This document shows, one piece after another, positions 1-7,579 of a stretch of DNA of 64,000 bases. Location of the stretch: NCBI RefSeq assembly GCF_023370775.1, contig NZ_JAMCCQ010000007.1, positions 1 through 64,000 of the forward strand, given 5' to 3'. Position 1 is the first letter of the stretch. Each line of letters opens with the position of its first letter. The notes beneath the pieces were generated by a model. That model ran no database searches. It was given only the letters and a program-made list of their open reading frames with translations, and was not told the origin of the DNA. The position numbers and the translations under genes are program-made. The DNA is from Marivita sp. GX14005. Its GTDB lineage: Bacteria > Pseudomonadota > Alphaproteobacteria > Rhodobacterales > Rhodobacteraceae.

Positions 1-817
1 CAAGTGTACGCGGGCACATTCTAAACTGATTCAGGGATTCCAGACCTTCGACGCTGACAAAGTCGGACCCGGCCTGCTTTGCATTGATCGCGTCTTCCCG
101 TTCTTGCAATTCAGATTCGAGCTCGACAACGCGTTCGGACAGCCAGGCAACCGCGTTCTCGGTGGCATTGAATTTCACCTGTACCTGATTGTCGATGTAG
201 AGTTCGGCAAGTGTGTTTACAATCCGCATGGATTTGCGCGGGTTTTGCGTGGTGACGGTGATGTTGAACACATACGTGTTGCGCTGGACCGACGCCGATA
301 TCGCCTCACGCAGAATATCGACAGCGACGTTCAGTTCATGATTGGGCTCAGGCATGTCCTCATGGGGAGGTTGCCCAAGCAAGATTTGCAGCTGCTTTAA
401 AATAGCGCCAACCGGGATCAGCGGATCAGGGCGCAGATCTGGATTGAACTCGGGATCGTCGGTGAGATCAAGCACCTGCACAACGTTTTCCAGAAGACCC
501 CGTGACCGGATGACTTCCAACTCAGTGTTCATCGCCTCGGATTCGGTGGAGACCCCCGACATCACGCTCTCCAGATCGACGAGCTGTTGATCTCTGACTT
601 CGAGCGCCAGTGTTGTGGAAGCTGAATACATCGGCACAGCCAGAACAAACGCGTATAAAAACCCGACGATCAAAGCGGCGAGGGTGACAATCAATATCAG
701 AAATTTGCCGCGCCAGATCGTCCGCAAGAGTTCCAGCAGATCGATCTCATCGCTTTCATGGCTGTCGTGATGCGCCGAGGTTTGCTGCGGGATCGTGATT
801 TTTTTCTGTTCTAGCAT
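1..817 (-). CDS. Wzz/GumC-type polysaccharide chain-length regulator, N-terminal part (runs off window)
   Basis: The reading frame opens with ATG at 815-817 and stays open for 272 codons to the left edge, so the gene is cut by the window. The protein has a polar, His-rich N-terminus, the segment DEIDLLELLRTIWRGK, and one membrane helix at about residues 39-61, followed by a periplasmic region with AMNTELEVIRSRGLLENVV. This is the N-terminal layout of Wzz/GumC/ExoP polysaccharide co-polymerases, inner-membrane proteins that set chain length during polysaccharide export. A predicted coiled-coil stretch (about residues 225-255) follows. Any C-terminal tyrosine kinase domain would lie outside the window. 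The last dozen codons read unusually (Phe-Arg-Met-Cys-Pro); a shift of one base near position 24 would give a more typical helix. The IS66 element ends 88 bp upstream and may have changed the promoter. Confidence 0.8.
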   Translation of the reverse strand, partial: MLEQKKITIPQQTSAHHDSHESDEIDLLELLRTIWRGKFLILIVTLAALIVGFLYAFVLAVPMYSASTTLALEVRDQQLVDLESVMSGVSTESEAMNTELEVIRSRGLLENVVQVLDLTDDPEFNPDLRPDPLIPVGAILKQLQILLGQPPHEDMPEPNHELNVAVDILREAISASVQRNTYVFNITVTTQNPRKSMRIVNTLAELYIDNQVQVKFNATENAVAWLSERVVELESELQEREDAINAKQAGSDFVSVEGLESLNQFRMCPRTL

Positions 818-933
818 GTAGCACTGGGCCCCTGACGGCTTTCATCGCTCCTTCCACATAGGTTCCACAACTGCAAGTATATTGGCACCCCAATCAAGAA
901 GATCGTAGGCATCCGGCGTAGGCCACAGCGAGG

Positions 934-1161
934 TCAATGCGCGTGTTGACGGTCCATTTCGATGAGCTCGCGCAGGTTTTCGATGCCGAATGGAGTGAAT
1001 GCGATGACGCTGTCGTCGGCGGGGCCGTAGACCCAGATCACGCCATCTTCGGCTTCCATATCGATGGCGAGATCGAAGATCCGATCGACGGTTTCTCCGA
1101 GCTCGGCTGCAACGCGTTCGATGGTCTTGACGGAATGGCTCTTGTTCAACTGCATGGTCAT
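934..1161 (-). CDS. Small IS66 passenger protein, unknown function
   Basis: This 75-residue acidic protein begins MTMQLNKSHSVKTIERVAAE and contains the stretch DGVIWVYGPADDSVIAF. It has no recognisable catalytic motif. Its ATG overlaps the stop of the tnpC remnant by four bases (ATGA), so it was probably translated as the last gene of the IS66 operon, and it lies inside the terminal repeats. I recognise it only as the kind of small open reading frame found at the 3' end of IS66-type elements; no function is proposed. Confidence 0.6.
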   Translation of the reverse strand: MTMQLNKSHSVKTIERVAAELGETVDRIFDLAIDMEAEDGVIWVYGPADDSVIAFTPFGIENLRELIEMDRQHAH

Positions 1162-1500
1162 GCCGCCTCAGCGAGGGGTCGGGTTTTCCAGTTCCAGGGC
1201 AGCAGTTCCGGCATGCGTGAGACCGGCATGTCGGGCAGCCGGGCGAGGACATCGGCGAGCCAAGCCTGCGGGTCGATGTCGTTCATCTTGGCCGTGACGA
1301 TGAGGGTATACATGGCGGCGGCCCGCTCACCGCCGCGCTCGGAACCTGCGAAGAGCCACGACTTCCGGCCCAGAGCCACGCCGCGCAGGGCGCGTTCGGC
1401 CGCATTGTTGGTCAGGCAGATACGCCCATCATCCAGGAATGCCGTGAAGGCCTGCCAACGGCCCTCTTTCTCGAACATGTATAAAACAGGCCGATCAGAG
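1158..1500 (-). pseudogene. tnpC: IS66 TnpC (DDE transposase), C-terminal remnant
   Basis: Only about the last 110 residues of a protein that is normally near 500 residues remain. The kept part has the typical IS66 C-terminal block: FLDDGRICLTNNAAERALR, then VALGRKSWLFAGSERGGERA, then PELLPWNW. The sequence joins directly after the tnpB stop codon at 1505-1507, without a start codon of its own, so roughly 1.1-1.2 kb has been lost. The zinc-binding and most of the catalytic DDE region are missing; the protein cannot be functional. The frame ends at the ATGA overlap with the passenger gene. Confidence 0.85.
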
Positions 1501-1504
1501 TAAT

Positions 1505-1855
1505 TTACCCGGCCTTTGCAGGGCGTTGCGTCCAACGTGGGTTGCGCCAGTCGATCCCTTCCAAGAGATATCCGAGTTGCGCCGCCGAGATCTGCACCGC
1601 TTCGCCCGACCGGCTCACCGGCCAGATGAACTTGCCCGCTTCCAGGCGCTTCAGATAAAGTGACATGCCCACGCCATCATGCCACAGGATCTTGACCAGA
1701 TCACCCTTACGGCCTCGGAAGCAGAAGATCTCGCCGGCATGGGGATCGCGGCCGAGACCCTCCTGCACCTGCAGCGCCAGCGTGTTCATGCCCCGCCGCA
1801 TGTCTGTCACACCGCCCGCGATCCAGACCTTCACGCCCGCCGGAAACGCGATCAT
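1505..1855 (-). CDS. tnpB: IS66 TnpB accessory protein
   Basis: A 116-residue protein of the usual length for IS66 Orf2/TnpB. Diagnostic stretches are VWIAGGVTDMRRGMNTLA near the start, GEIFCFRGRKGDLVKILWHD in the middle and QLGYLLEGIDWRNP near the end. TnpB is required with TnpA and TnpC for IS66 transposition, though its biochemical role is not settled. The start overlaps the tnpA stop by four bases, the standard coupling within IS66. It appears intact, but its partner tnpC is deleted. Confidence 0.92.
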   Translation of the reverse strand: MIAFPAGVKVWIAGGVTDMRRGMNTLALQVQEGLGRDPHAGEIFCFRGRKGDLVKILWHDGVGMSLYLKRLEAGKFIWPVSRSGEAVQISAAQLGYLLEGIDWRNPRWTQRPAKAG

Positions 1856-2256
1856 TGCCGGTCCACCACGTTCAGAATCCGGGCAAGCCCTTCAGGGTCC
1901 ACGCCCACCGGCACGATGACCCGGCGCCCATTCAGCAGGGCTATCTCAACCTGACAGCCCGGAGGCGGACAGGGATCGACTGAATTGGTCTGCGGCGCGG
2001 GCGCTTTGGTCACCGTCACCGGCGCGAACGATACCGGGCGAGAAGACCCAAGCTCACCGTTTCGATACTGCCGCCGCCAGGTTGTCAGCAGCGACCGGCA
2101 AATGCCATGCCGCCGCGCTGTGGCTGCCGCCTGGCGGTGGCCGATGAAGCTTTCCTCCACAATGCGCAGTTTGTCATCATCCGACCAATACCGGCGGCGT
2201 TCACCATCGGCGGCGGAAAGAACTTCAATTTGAGGGCGGTTGATAAAGTCGGACAT
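1852..2256 (-). CDS. tnpA: IS66 TnpA, helix-turn-helix protein
   Basis: This is the first gene of the IS66 element. The N-terminal half (RRYWSDDDKLRIVEESF, then AAATARRHGICRSLLTTWRR) is a transposase_8-type helix-turn-helix, expected to bind the element ends. The C-terminal half is Pro/Val-rich and ends with the common IS66 stretch RVIVPVGVDPEGLARIL. I chose the ATG at 2254-2256 (MSDFINRPQI); an in-frame start at 2286 would add ten residues. It overlaps tnpB by four bases. Confidence 0.88.
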   Translation of the reverse strand: MSDFINRPQIEVLSAADGERRRYWSDDDKLRIVEESFIGHRQAAATARRHGICRSLLTTWRRQYRNGELGSSRPVSFAPVTVTKAPAPQTNSVDPCPPPGCQVEIALLNGRRVIVPVGVDPEGLARILNVVDRQ

Positions 2257-2386
2257 AAGGTCGGACTTACCATCGGAGCGAACCAAAGATCAGACGGCCG
2301 CCCCCGGAGGCTTACCGCGAAGCGCTGTATGATTTAGGCTCTGCCTGCACATCCCAGCTAATGTTCGCCTCACCTGAAGAACGTGA

Positions 2387-2737
2387 TTGCCCCAGCCTAC
2401 CAAGCTGCGTGCCACTGCTCCGGCAAACCCGGTGCGGTTCAACATTGAGCTTGGGCAGATCGAGGTCGGAACGGACTTCAGCAGGATGTTCGACGTCAGA
2501 TCTGGAACTCTCGAGCTCTGGGGCGGTGCCTCGGCCATCTGGTCGCATACTAGCGGCAGCGGCTTCGTCTCCACCGTCACGCCGGACTACGAGGGCGGCC
2601 GGGCGCGAGTCGAACTGGGCCTCGACCACGCCTTCTCGACAAACCGACGCTTTTCGGCATCTACTTTCTACGATGGGATCGGCGCGGATGGCTTCGAAAG
2701 CTACGGGCTGAGCCTTGGATACGAGATGAGCTTCTGA
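2387..2737 (+). pseudogene. Autotransporter beta-barrel C-terminal fragment
   Basis: About 100 codons encode what looks like the last strands of an outer-membrane beta-barrel: alternating hydrophobic/polar runs, ARVELGLDHAFSTNRRFSAS, YDGIGADGFESYGLSLGYEM, and a terminal Phe right before the stop. A C-terminal Phe in the final strand is the signal recognised by the barrel assembly machinery. There is an in-frame stop immediately upstream (2384-2386), no good start and no passenger domain, and the fragment begins about 70 bp from the IS66 right end. I read it as the tail of an autotransporter gene destroyed by a rearrangement at the insertion sequence. Confidence 0.5.
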
Positions 2738-3145
2738 ACGAAGTGGAGCCCGGGGCGTTATCTTCGGGCTCCATTGGTTCCCTCACTGCGAGACCACGCA
2801 ACGGCATCTATCAGGAAATCTATTCCAAGCTCGTGGAGGCTCAGCGCTCGATCTGGCTCTTGGCCCAGCAGCGCCGCATGGTCGCTGATGAATGCCTCGA
2901 AGGCTACGAATGGGTCCCGATGCGAAGCTTCTCTGATGACGACCAGCGACGCCTGCGGCCGCCATCGGTGATGATTTCATAGTCAGACATAAGCACGTGC
3001 TTAGGGCTATCCCTAAGCCTCCATGGTTATGCCTGAATGTCCGGTCGAAAGTGGGGCCAGTTCAGAAGCGTCGTGATCACTTTTGTGGCGACGAGGGATC
3101 TGACGTGACCTCATTATTGTTTGTCGTACTGCGGTGTTTTTTAGG
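2738..3145. other. Intergenic stretch with dyad symmetries, no convincing gene
   Basis: Short open frames exist (for example 2743-2982 on the plus strand) but lack family signatures or good ribosome binding sites. The notable content is a 14-bp perfect palindrome TAAGCACGTGCTTA at 2990-3003, overlapping a second hairpin whose arms GCTTAGGG (2999-3006) and CCCTAAGC (3011-3018) pair perfectly around CTAT. The stretch lies just downstream of the relaxase gene and could be a terminator, a recombination site or part of the transfer origin. Confidence 0.35.
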
Positions 3146-5857
3146 TCAGCCACAACCTGGCATTTCGGGTTCATCCAAATGCGGGTCATGCATCGACTTC
3201 TCGGCAAGGCCCGCCTGTTTGCTCTCTGCTGCAAGACTACTCGACGACATGGCCGGCGATGGCGCCTCCCTGGATGCGTTGAGAACATCGAGCCAGTCCT
3301 TGCAGGGCTTCTTTGCGCCCCCGACCTGTGATGGCGGCGCGAGACGTGTCGCGCCGGGCAGTAACGTGGCGAGCCGCTTATGCAGCGCGGCTCCCGCCGC
3401 ATCATTGTCGAAGCCCGACATGACCTGCCGGCCCTCGGCGAGTTTGAGAAGGGCCACCGCCGTCCTCGCCCCGAACCCGCCGCCCGTGCTGACGTAGATC
3501 GTGTCCTCCCGGGCTTCGAGTTCCGCGAGCGCGAGGGCATCGAGGCCGCCTTCGAAGATGACCATGCGTGTTGCGGTTTCGGGATTGCCGAGGACCGCGA
3601 CGGTCTTCAGGCCGCCCCTGGCAAAGCGCGCTGTGTTTTTCCGGCCATCCTTCTCCCATCGCTGTTCAAACCCCTGGATGTCGCCGGTCTCGGGATTGCG
3701 GTGGGCGAAGTAGATGCCGCCAAAGACGCCGCAGCGCACATCATCCCGGAAACGGTGCAGAGTCGATGTCGAGATGCCCCGAGCCTGTGCGTAGGTCCGC
3801 CGGTCCTCGATATAAGGTGCCTCCTCCCATCTGCGCCGAGCCTCGGTATGGTCCTGCGGAGTCTCGCTCCTGCGTGGTGCTGCGGCGGGCACCGGCGCCG
3901 GAGCGTCGATGCCCATGATCTCGCGGAACGCTTTGCGCGCATCGCCCAGTGTCGATCCCGGGTTGTCCAACAGCCAAAGATCGATGACCGATCCGGACGC
4001 GCCCGTCTTGTTGTTCGTCCAGACCCAGACCGGCCCCTTCCGTGTCGCCTTTATTGTCTCGGCACCGCGCACATAGGTACGACGATCCCGGCCCTTCGGG
4101 TCGTTATGCCCATCCTTGTGTTTGGGGTCACAGGACCAGCCACAGCGCACGGCGATCTCGTCGATATGCACCGTACGCATCCGGTCCAACTCGTGATGAT
4201 CGTTCTCGTGGATCGCCCGTGCGATCCGGCGATCTGCACTGCCGCCTCTGCGATCTGCGTCCGGTGCGGATTGCGGGGTCGAGACGGTCCGGCGATCCGG
4301 CAGCTCTGCCTTGATCCGCTTCTCTTCCGCGCGCGCCACGGTCCGCAGGGCGGTCCGGACGGGGTCGCGCCCGGAGCCGATGGCCTTGATCACCGCTCGG
4401 GCCTCGGCGGTCCCGACATCGATCCTGGCCGCAGCTTCTGCCCGTTCCGCGTCATTTCCCCGGATCGCCTGATCACGGTCAGCGACAGCCTCATGGGCCG
4501 CCTGGTTTCCGGCCCGGGCCTCGGTCTCAATCCGGCGCTGTTGGCGCTCCAGCCGCTCCAGGATCGCATCACACTGCGCCTGAATGTCTTCCGGGACGCC
4601 ATGCACCGCAAGACCTGCGCGCGCAGCCTCAAGAGACACCAAACGCACGAAGTCCGGTGATCCGGTGGGTTTGACCGAGGACCATCCCTTGGCCTTGGCG
4701 ATCGCGATCATCGCCGTGCGCGTCTGCCTGGTGCTACGGGATGTCGACAGACGATCGCCGTGATCGACCAGCGTTGCGTTGTCCCGGAACGTGATCTGAG
4801 GGGGCACATCCTGCAGATCGACAAAACGGATCGCCTCAGACACGGCAGCGTCGAGATGAAGGTCGCAATAGATGCGGCGCAAAAGGGTCAGCTTGAACGC
4901 CGATGATGCGGTCGCTTTTTGATCCTCATCCCAAACCATTCCGGATATGCTTTCGATATCCTTGTGGTCCTCTTTGAGATCATTGACATATGCGCTGCCC
5001 GGATCTTCATATGCCCCGAGGACGGCCTCCATCTTCCTGATGGAATATTTCGATCCGAATGCTGAGGCTTTCGCGAACTCCTCGCTGCCAAGGAGGCCGA
5101 TCCGTGCGCCGGACCCGGCCCTGTAATAGCGCAGCCCAAGCGCCCCGAGCGCGGCGTGCAGGCCCTGCCAGTCACGCGCAGAGCCAACGGCCTCTTCAAA
5201 TCGAGCCTTCAGGGCGGCGGGGACGCCGTGCTCGAATGTCTCGATGCCGGCCGATTTCTCGAACTTGCGCGCGCCGGAGGTTTTCGGTCTTTTGCCAGCG
5301 CCCCGGTCCGCCTTCTTCCTGTCCCAGGCCGCCGGGTTGGGCCTCAGCGCAACCGTGCCATCGGCAGACACATCGAACTCGAACCGGCCCCGGTCATGTG
5401 ACCAGCCTTGTGCCAGCTCGATCTCGCGACAGGCCTTCTCGATCCGCAGGTGGTCGTTCGACTTCGACCAGACTTTGCCGGTTGTGGGGTGGACGGTGTT
5501 GCAGACCAGATGAATGTGCCGCCGCTTCGTGTCGTGATGCGTGCCGATGACGACCTGATGCTCCTTGAGCCCAAGGCTGCGGATCATGTGGTCTGCGGCC
5601 TCCACCATCTGGTCATCGGTCGGCTGCTCCAGCTCGTGCCAACTGAGGACCAGATGGTAATAGGGTTTCCGGACCCGGCTGTTCAGCTCCGACGTCAGGC
5701 GCATTTCCTCGGCTGCATCCTGCCAACCGGATGAGGCGATGTTGCGCAGCGCGACCCGGACGGCTTTGCTGCACACATATGTCACACCGGGCCTGAAGGC
5801 ATCCGCGCCGCCGCCGGATCCCTTCTCTCCTTCCTTTTTGATGACCTCGCCGATCAT
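3146..5857 (-). CDS. MobA/VirD2-type relaxase fused to a DUF3991/TOPRIM domain
   Basis: A 903-residue conjugative relaxase. The N-terminal ~200 residues contain a tyrosine in VTYVCSK (Tyr27, candidate nicking residue) and the metal-binding histidine motif HHDTKRRHIHLV at residues 107-118, as in MOBP/VirD2 nucleases that nick oriT and stay covalently bound to the 5' end. A long charged middle follows. The C-terminal third has a DUF3991-like zone (RRTYAQARGISTSTLHRFRD) and a TOPRIM fold with the acidic motifs IFEGGLDALALAE and SGFDNDAAG. TOPRIM domains catalyse strand chemistry in primases and topoisomerases, so this part may prime the transferred strand (inference). It is last in a minus-strand operon and overlaps mobC by four bases. 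No type IV secretion genes are in view, so the element looks mobilizable rather than self-transmissible within this window. Confidence 0.88.
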   Translation of the reverse strand: MIGEVIKKEGEKGSGGGADAFRPGVTYVCSKAVRVALRNIASSGWQDAAEEMRLTSELNSRVRKPYYHLVLSWHELEQPTDDQMVEAADHMIRSLGLKEHQVVIGTHHDTKRRHIHLVCNTVHPTTGKVWSKSNDHLRIEKACREIELAQGWSHDRGRFEFDVSADGTVALRPNPAAWDRKKADRGAGKRPKTSGARKFEKSAGIETFEHGVPAALKARFEEAVGSARDWQGLHAALGALGLRYYRAGSGARIGLLGSEEFAKASAFGSKYSIRKMEAVLGAYEDPGSAYVNDLKEDHKDIESISGMVWDEDQKATASSAFKLTLLRRIYCDLHLDAAVSEAIRFVDLQDVPPQITFRDNATLVDHGDRLSTSRSTRQTRTAMIAIAKAKGWSSVKPTGSPDFVRLVSLEAARAGLAVHGVPEDIQAQCDAILERLERQQRRIETEARAGNQAAHEAVADRDQAIRGNDAERAEAAARIDVGTAEARAVIKAIGSGRDPVRTALRTVARAEEKRIKAELPDRRTVSTPQSAPDADRRGGSADRRIARAIHENDHHELDRMRTVHIDEIAVRCGWSCDPKHKDGHNDPKGRDRRTYVRGAETIKATRKGPVWVWTNNKTGASGSVIDLWLLDNPGSTLGDARKAFREIMGIDAPAPVPAAAPRRSETPQDHTEARRRWEEAPYIEDRRTYAQARGISTSTLHRFRDDVRCGVFGGIYFAHRNPETGDIQGFEQRWEKDGRKNTARFARGGLKTVAVLGNPETATRMVIFEGGLDALALAELEAREDTIYVSTGGGFGARTAVALLKLAEGRQVMSGFDNDAAGAALHKRLATLLPGATRLAPPSQVGGAKKPCKDWLDVLNASREAPSPAMSSSSLAAESKQAGLAEKSMHDPHLDEPEMPGCG

Positions 5858-6222
5858 GCCAGCTGCGCCCTGATCTGTGCGGCGGCCTTCTCGACAGCGA
5901 TGCGGGCCTCATGGATCCCGCGCAAATCATCGGCCGACAAGGCGGTGAGGCGGCCCGCGTTCACGGCATATGCAAGCTGGTTCAGGTTTGAGCCGTGTTT
6001 TCCCAGCTCGCCGAGGATGCGCAGCAGATCATGGCGCTCTCGACGATCAAACCCGGCCTCTCCGGAGATCAGGGCACCGTGATAATCACGGTGGTCGTGG
6101 AACCCGGCCTCGCGCGCCCGTGCAATGAACCGGTCCAGCTCTTCATCATTTACCCGCTTCTGAAGGAGGTTGTTCCGTCTCCGGCGGTTCGACCTCGGTG
6201 CTCCATCCCCTGCGCGTGCCAT
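5854..6222 (-). CDS. mobC: MobC-like relaxosome accessory protein
   Basis: A 122-residue basic protein with an Arg-rich N-terminus, a ribbon-helix-helix-like region (VNDEELDRFIARAREAGF) and the signature GKHGSNLNQLAYAVNAG typical of MobC/TraJ-type accessory proteins. Such proteins bind next to nic and help the relaxase open the DNA. The stop overlaps the relaxase start by four bases, consistent with coupled translation. About 130 bp of non-coding DNA with dyad symmetry lies upstream and is a candidate binding region. Confidence 0.8.
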   Translation of the reverse strand: MARAGDGAPRSNRRRRNNLLQKRVNDEELDRFIARAREAGFHDHRDYHGALISGEAGFDRRERHDLLRILGELGKHGSNLNQLAYAVNAGRLTALSADDLRGIHEARIAVEKAAAQIRAQLA

Positions 6223-6304
6223 GCCTGCTCAGCCCTACTCACCCCTCTTTCATTTTTATGACCCTTCCCTGAAAATCCCTAATTCTCGCCTTTCCTCCTA
6301 ACGC

Positions 6305-6350
6305 CCACAGCTGATCCCGCCGACGCCATCTGGCGGAGAAGGAGATCAGC
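6305..6350. other. Nested inverted repeat upstream of mobC, candidate oriT part
   Basis: The outer arms GCTGATC (6310-6316) and GATCAGC (6344-6350) pair perfectly, and directly inside them CCGCC (6317-6321) pairs with GGCGG (6332-6336). The site sits in the only non-coding gap of the mobilization operon, directly before mobC. Transfer origins of MOBP/MOBQ plasmids often contain such repeats next to the accessory gene. No nic sequence can be proven from sequence alone. Confidence 0.35.
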
Positions 6351-6353
6351 CCA

Positions 6354-6872
6354 TCACCGCTGAACGAAACATCCGACCTGTCCGTCGACTGTGGGAAACG
6401 GTGGCTCGGCGCAGAGGCCGCGCGCCTCGAGGAATTCATATGTGCCCCAGGCTGCGGCCAAGGCCAGACACGCGGCACTGAACGCGCCGACGAGGGCCGC
6501 CACGATAAACTGCCTTCGGGAAATGCGATCGGCTGTGGTGATCGATTTTTGCGAGGAAGCCCGGGCGATCTTGTCGGATGCCGCCTCGATGATCCGCGCG
6601 ATGGCCTTCCGGGCTTCGGCGCTGGCGATCGGGCCGGCGCGATCCGGGACGGCGTTCAATTCTTCGATGACGCGCTCAACGTCTCGCAAGGTGGCGGCCC
6701 GGCCCGACCTGATCGCACGGTCATAGTGATCGAGCACCAGGATCACCGGCCAGAGCTCGTCCCGCGGGGAGAGACCGAGCCCCGCCTTGATCCCCATCAG
6801 GCGCGTGCGGTCCTGCTCCGTCGGTGCGCGGCGGTAAATCTGGGCGAAGAGGTTTTCCGGAAACTCGGTCAT
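6354..6872 (-). CDS. Transfer-operon membrane protein (StbC/TraM position)
   Basis: I take the start at 6870-6872 (MTEFPENLFAQIYRR), where the ATG overlaps the stop of the upstream ParA-like gene by four bases; a longer frame to 6908 exists. The protein is 172 residues: a soluble N-terminal domain with DELWPVILVLDHYDRAIRSG, a helical region, then one transmembrane helix (FIVAALVGAFSAACLALAAA) and a short tail with two cysteines. I do not recognise a family with certainty. Its place after a small DNA-binding protein and a ParA-like ATPase matches traK-traL-traM of IncP plasmids and stbA-stbB-stbC of R388, where the third gene product supports transfer or stable positioning. Confidence 0.55.
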   Translation of the reverse strand: MTEFPENLFAQIYRRAPTEQDRTRLMGIKAGLGLSPRDELWPVILVLDHYDRAIRSGRAATLRDVERVIEELNAVPDRAGPIASAEARKAIARIIEAASDKIARASSQKSITTADRISRRQFIVAALVGAFSAACLALAAAWGTYEFLEARGLCAEPPFPTVDGQVGCFVQR

Positions 6873-7579
6873 TCGAGAAGCCCTGCGATCTTCATCTGCT
6901 CGGACCATGACCGGACCGCTGCCTTTACGCGCATCTTCTGAAGCATGGAGAGCCTGTCCGAGGTCTGCGCGGAAATCAGGTTCAGGCCAGCGTTTTCGAG
7001 AATATCATTCACACCCGGATCAAGCCGGACCAGGTCGATGATGGCGGCCCCGCGCGCTTCGAGATCGGCTTTGACCCTGGTCTTGTCGAACAACGTGAAA
7101 TCGCGCTCCTCGCGCCAGTTGCGCACGATGATCCAGCGCGTGGCATCCGGCAGGGCTGCCAGCTCATCCTTGAGCGCCACGAGCGGGGGCCGGGTCTGAT
7201 CGATCACGAAGACGATGGTCAGTTCGGCGTCGATCTCGGCGAGAAGCAATTCGAGGCTGAACCCGTCTTCGGAAGCGCCGTCCTGGGTCAGCCTCTCGGT
7301 GACGTCGGAGCCGCGTGCAGGCAGATCGATCAGGACATCCCCGGGGCTTTCCGCAATGACGTCAAAGAGGGCATCGCGGCCAGCGGGTGTCATGACCTTG
7401 ATGCGCTGAACATCAAGTCCACTGTGTTCGAACGCGGCGTGAAGGCCGGCGTTTTTATCGTCACCATCGACCAGCGTGACCGGATGTCCGGCCTGGAGCA
7501 TCACGGCCGCCATGCGCTTTGCGACTTCGGTCTTGCCGACGCCCCCTTTGTCACCGTGGATGAAAAAAATCCGCTTCAC
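6869..7579 (-). CDS. ParA/MinD-like ATPase of the transfer operon (TraL/StbB-like)
   Basis: A 236-residue P-loop ATPase. The N-terminus has the deviant Walker A GDKGGVGKTEVAKR and LVDGDDKNAGLHAAF; DVLIDLPARGSD is the Walker B region. The length fits TraL of IncP plasmids and StbB of R388, ParA-like proteins encoded in mobilization regions rather than with replication genes. It overlaps its upstream neighbour (7576-7579) and its downstream neighbour by four bases each. It is clearly distinct from the partition ParA at 40887-41546, so the replicon has two ParA-type proteins. A role in positioning the plasmid for transfer is inferred from those relatives. Confidence 0.75.
   Translation of the reverse strand: MKRIFFIHGDKGGVGKTEVAKRMAAVMLQAGHPVTLVDGDDKNAGLHAAFEHSGLDVQRIKVMTPAGRDALFDVIAESPGDVLIDLPARGSDVTERLTQDGASEDGFSLELLLAEIDAELTIVFVIDQTRPPLVALKDELAALPDATRWIIVRNWREERDFTLFDKTRVKADLEARGAAIIDLVRLDPGVNDILENAGLNLISAQTSDRLSMLQKMRVKAAVRSWSEQMKIAGLLE

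Larger units (their letters stand above)
905..2315 (-). mobile_element. IS66-family insertion sequence, internally deleted
   Basis: A 1411-bp element is bounded by imperfect inverted repeats: GTAGGCATCCGGCGTAGGCC at 905-924 and the complement of GTAAGCCTCCGGGGGCGGCC at 2296-2315 (15 of 20 positions match; GTAAGC-type ends are usual for IS66). It carries tnpA and tnpB intact, but only the last fifth of tnpC, plus a small passenger gene. The 8 bases flanking each end (AGAAGATC and CGCGAAGC) do not match, so there is no target duplication, suggesting that the flanks were rearranged after insertion. Without the main transposase the copy should not move by itself. Confidence 0.8.

Noticed and set aside
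2743-2982. 79-codon plus-strand frame after the autotransporter fragment
   Set aside because: Starts with GTG without a ribosome binding site and has no recognisable motif.
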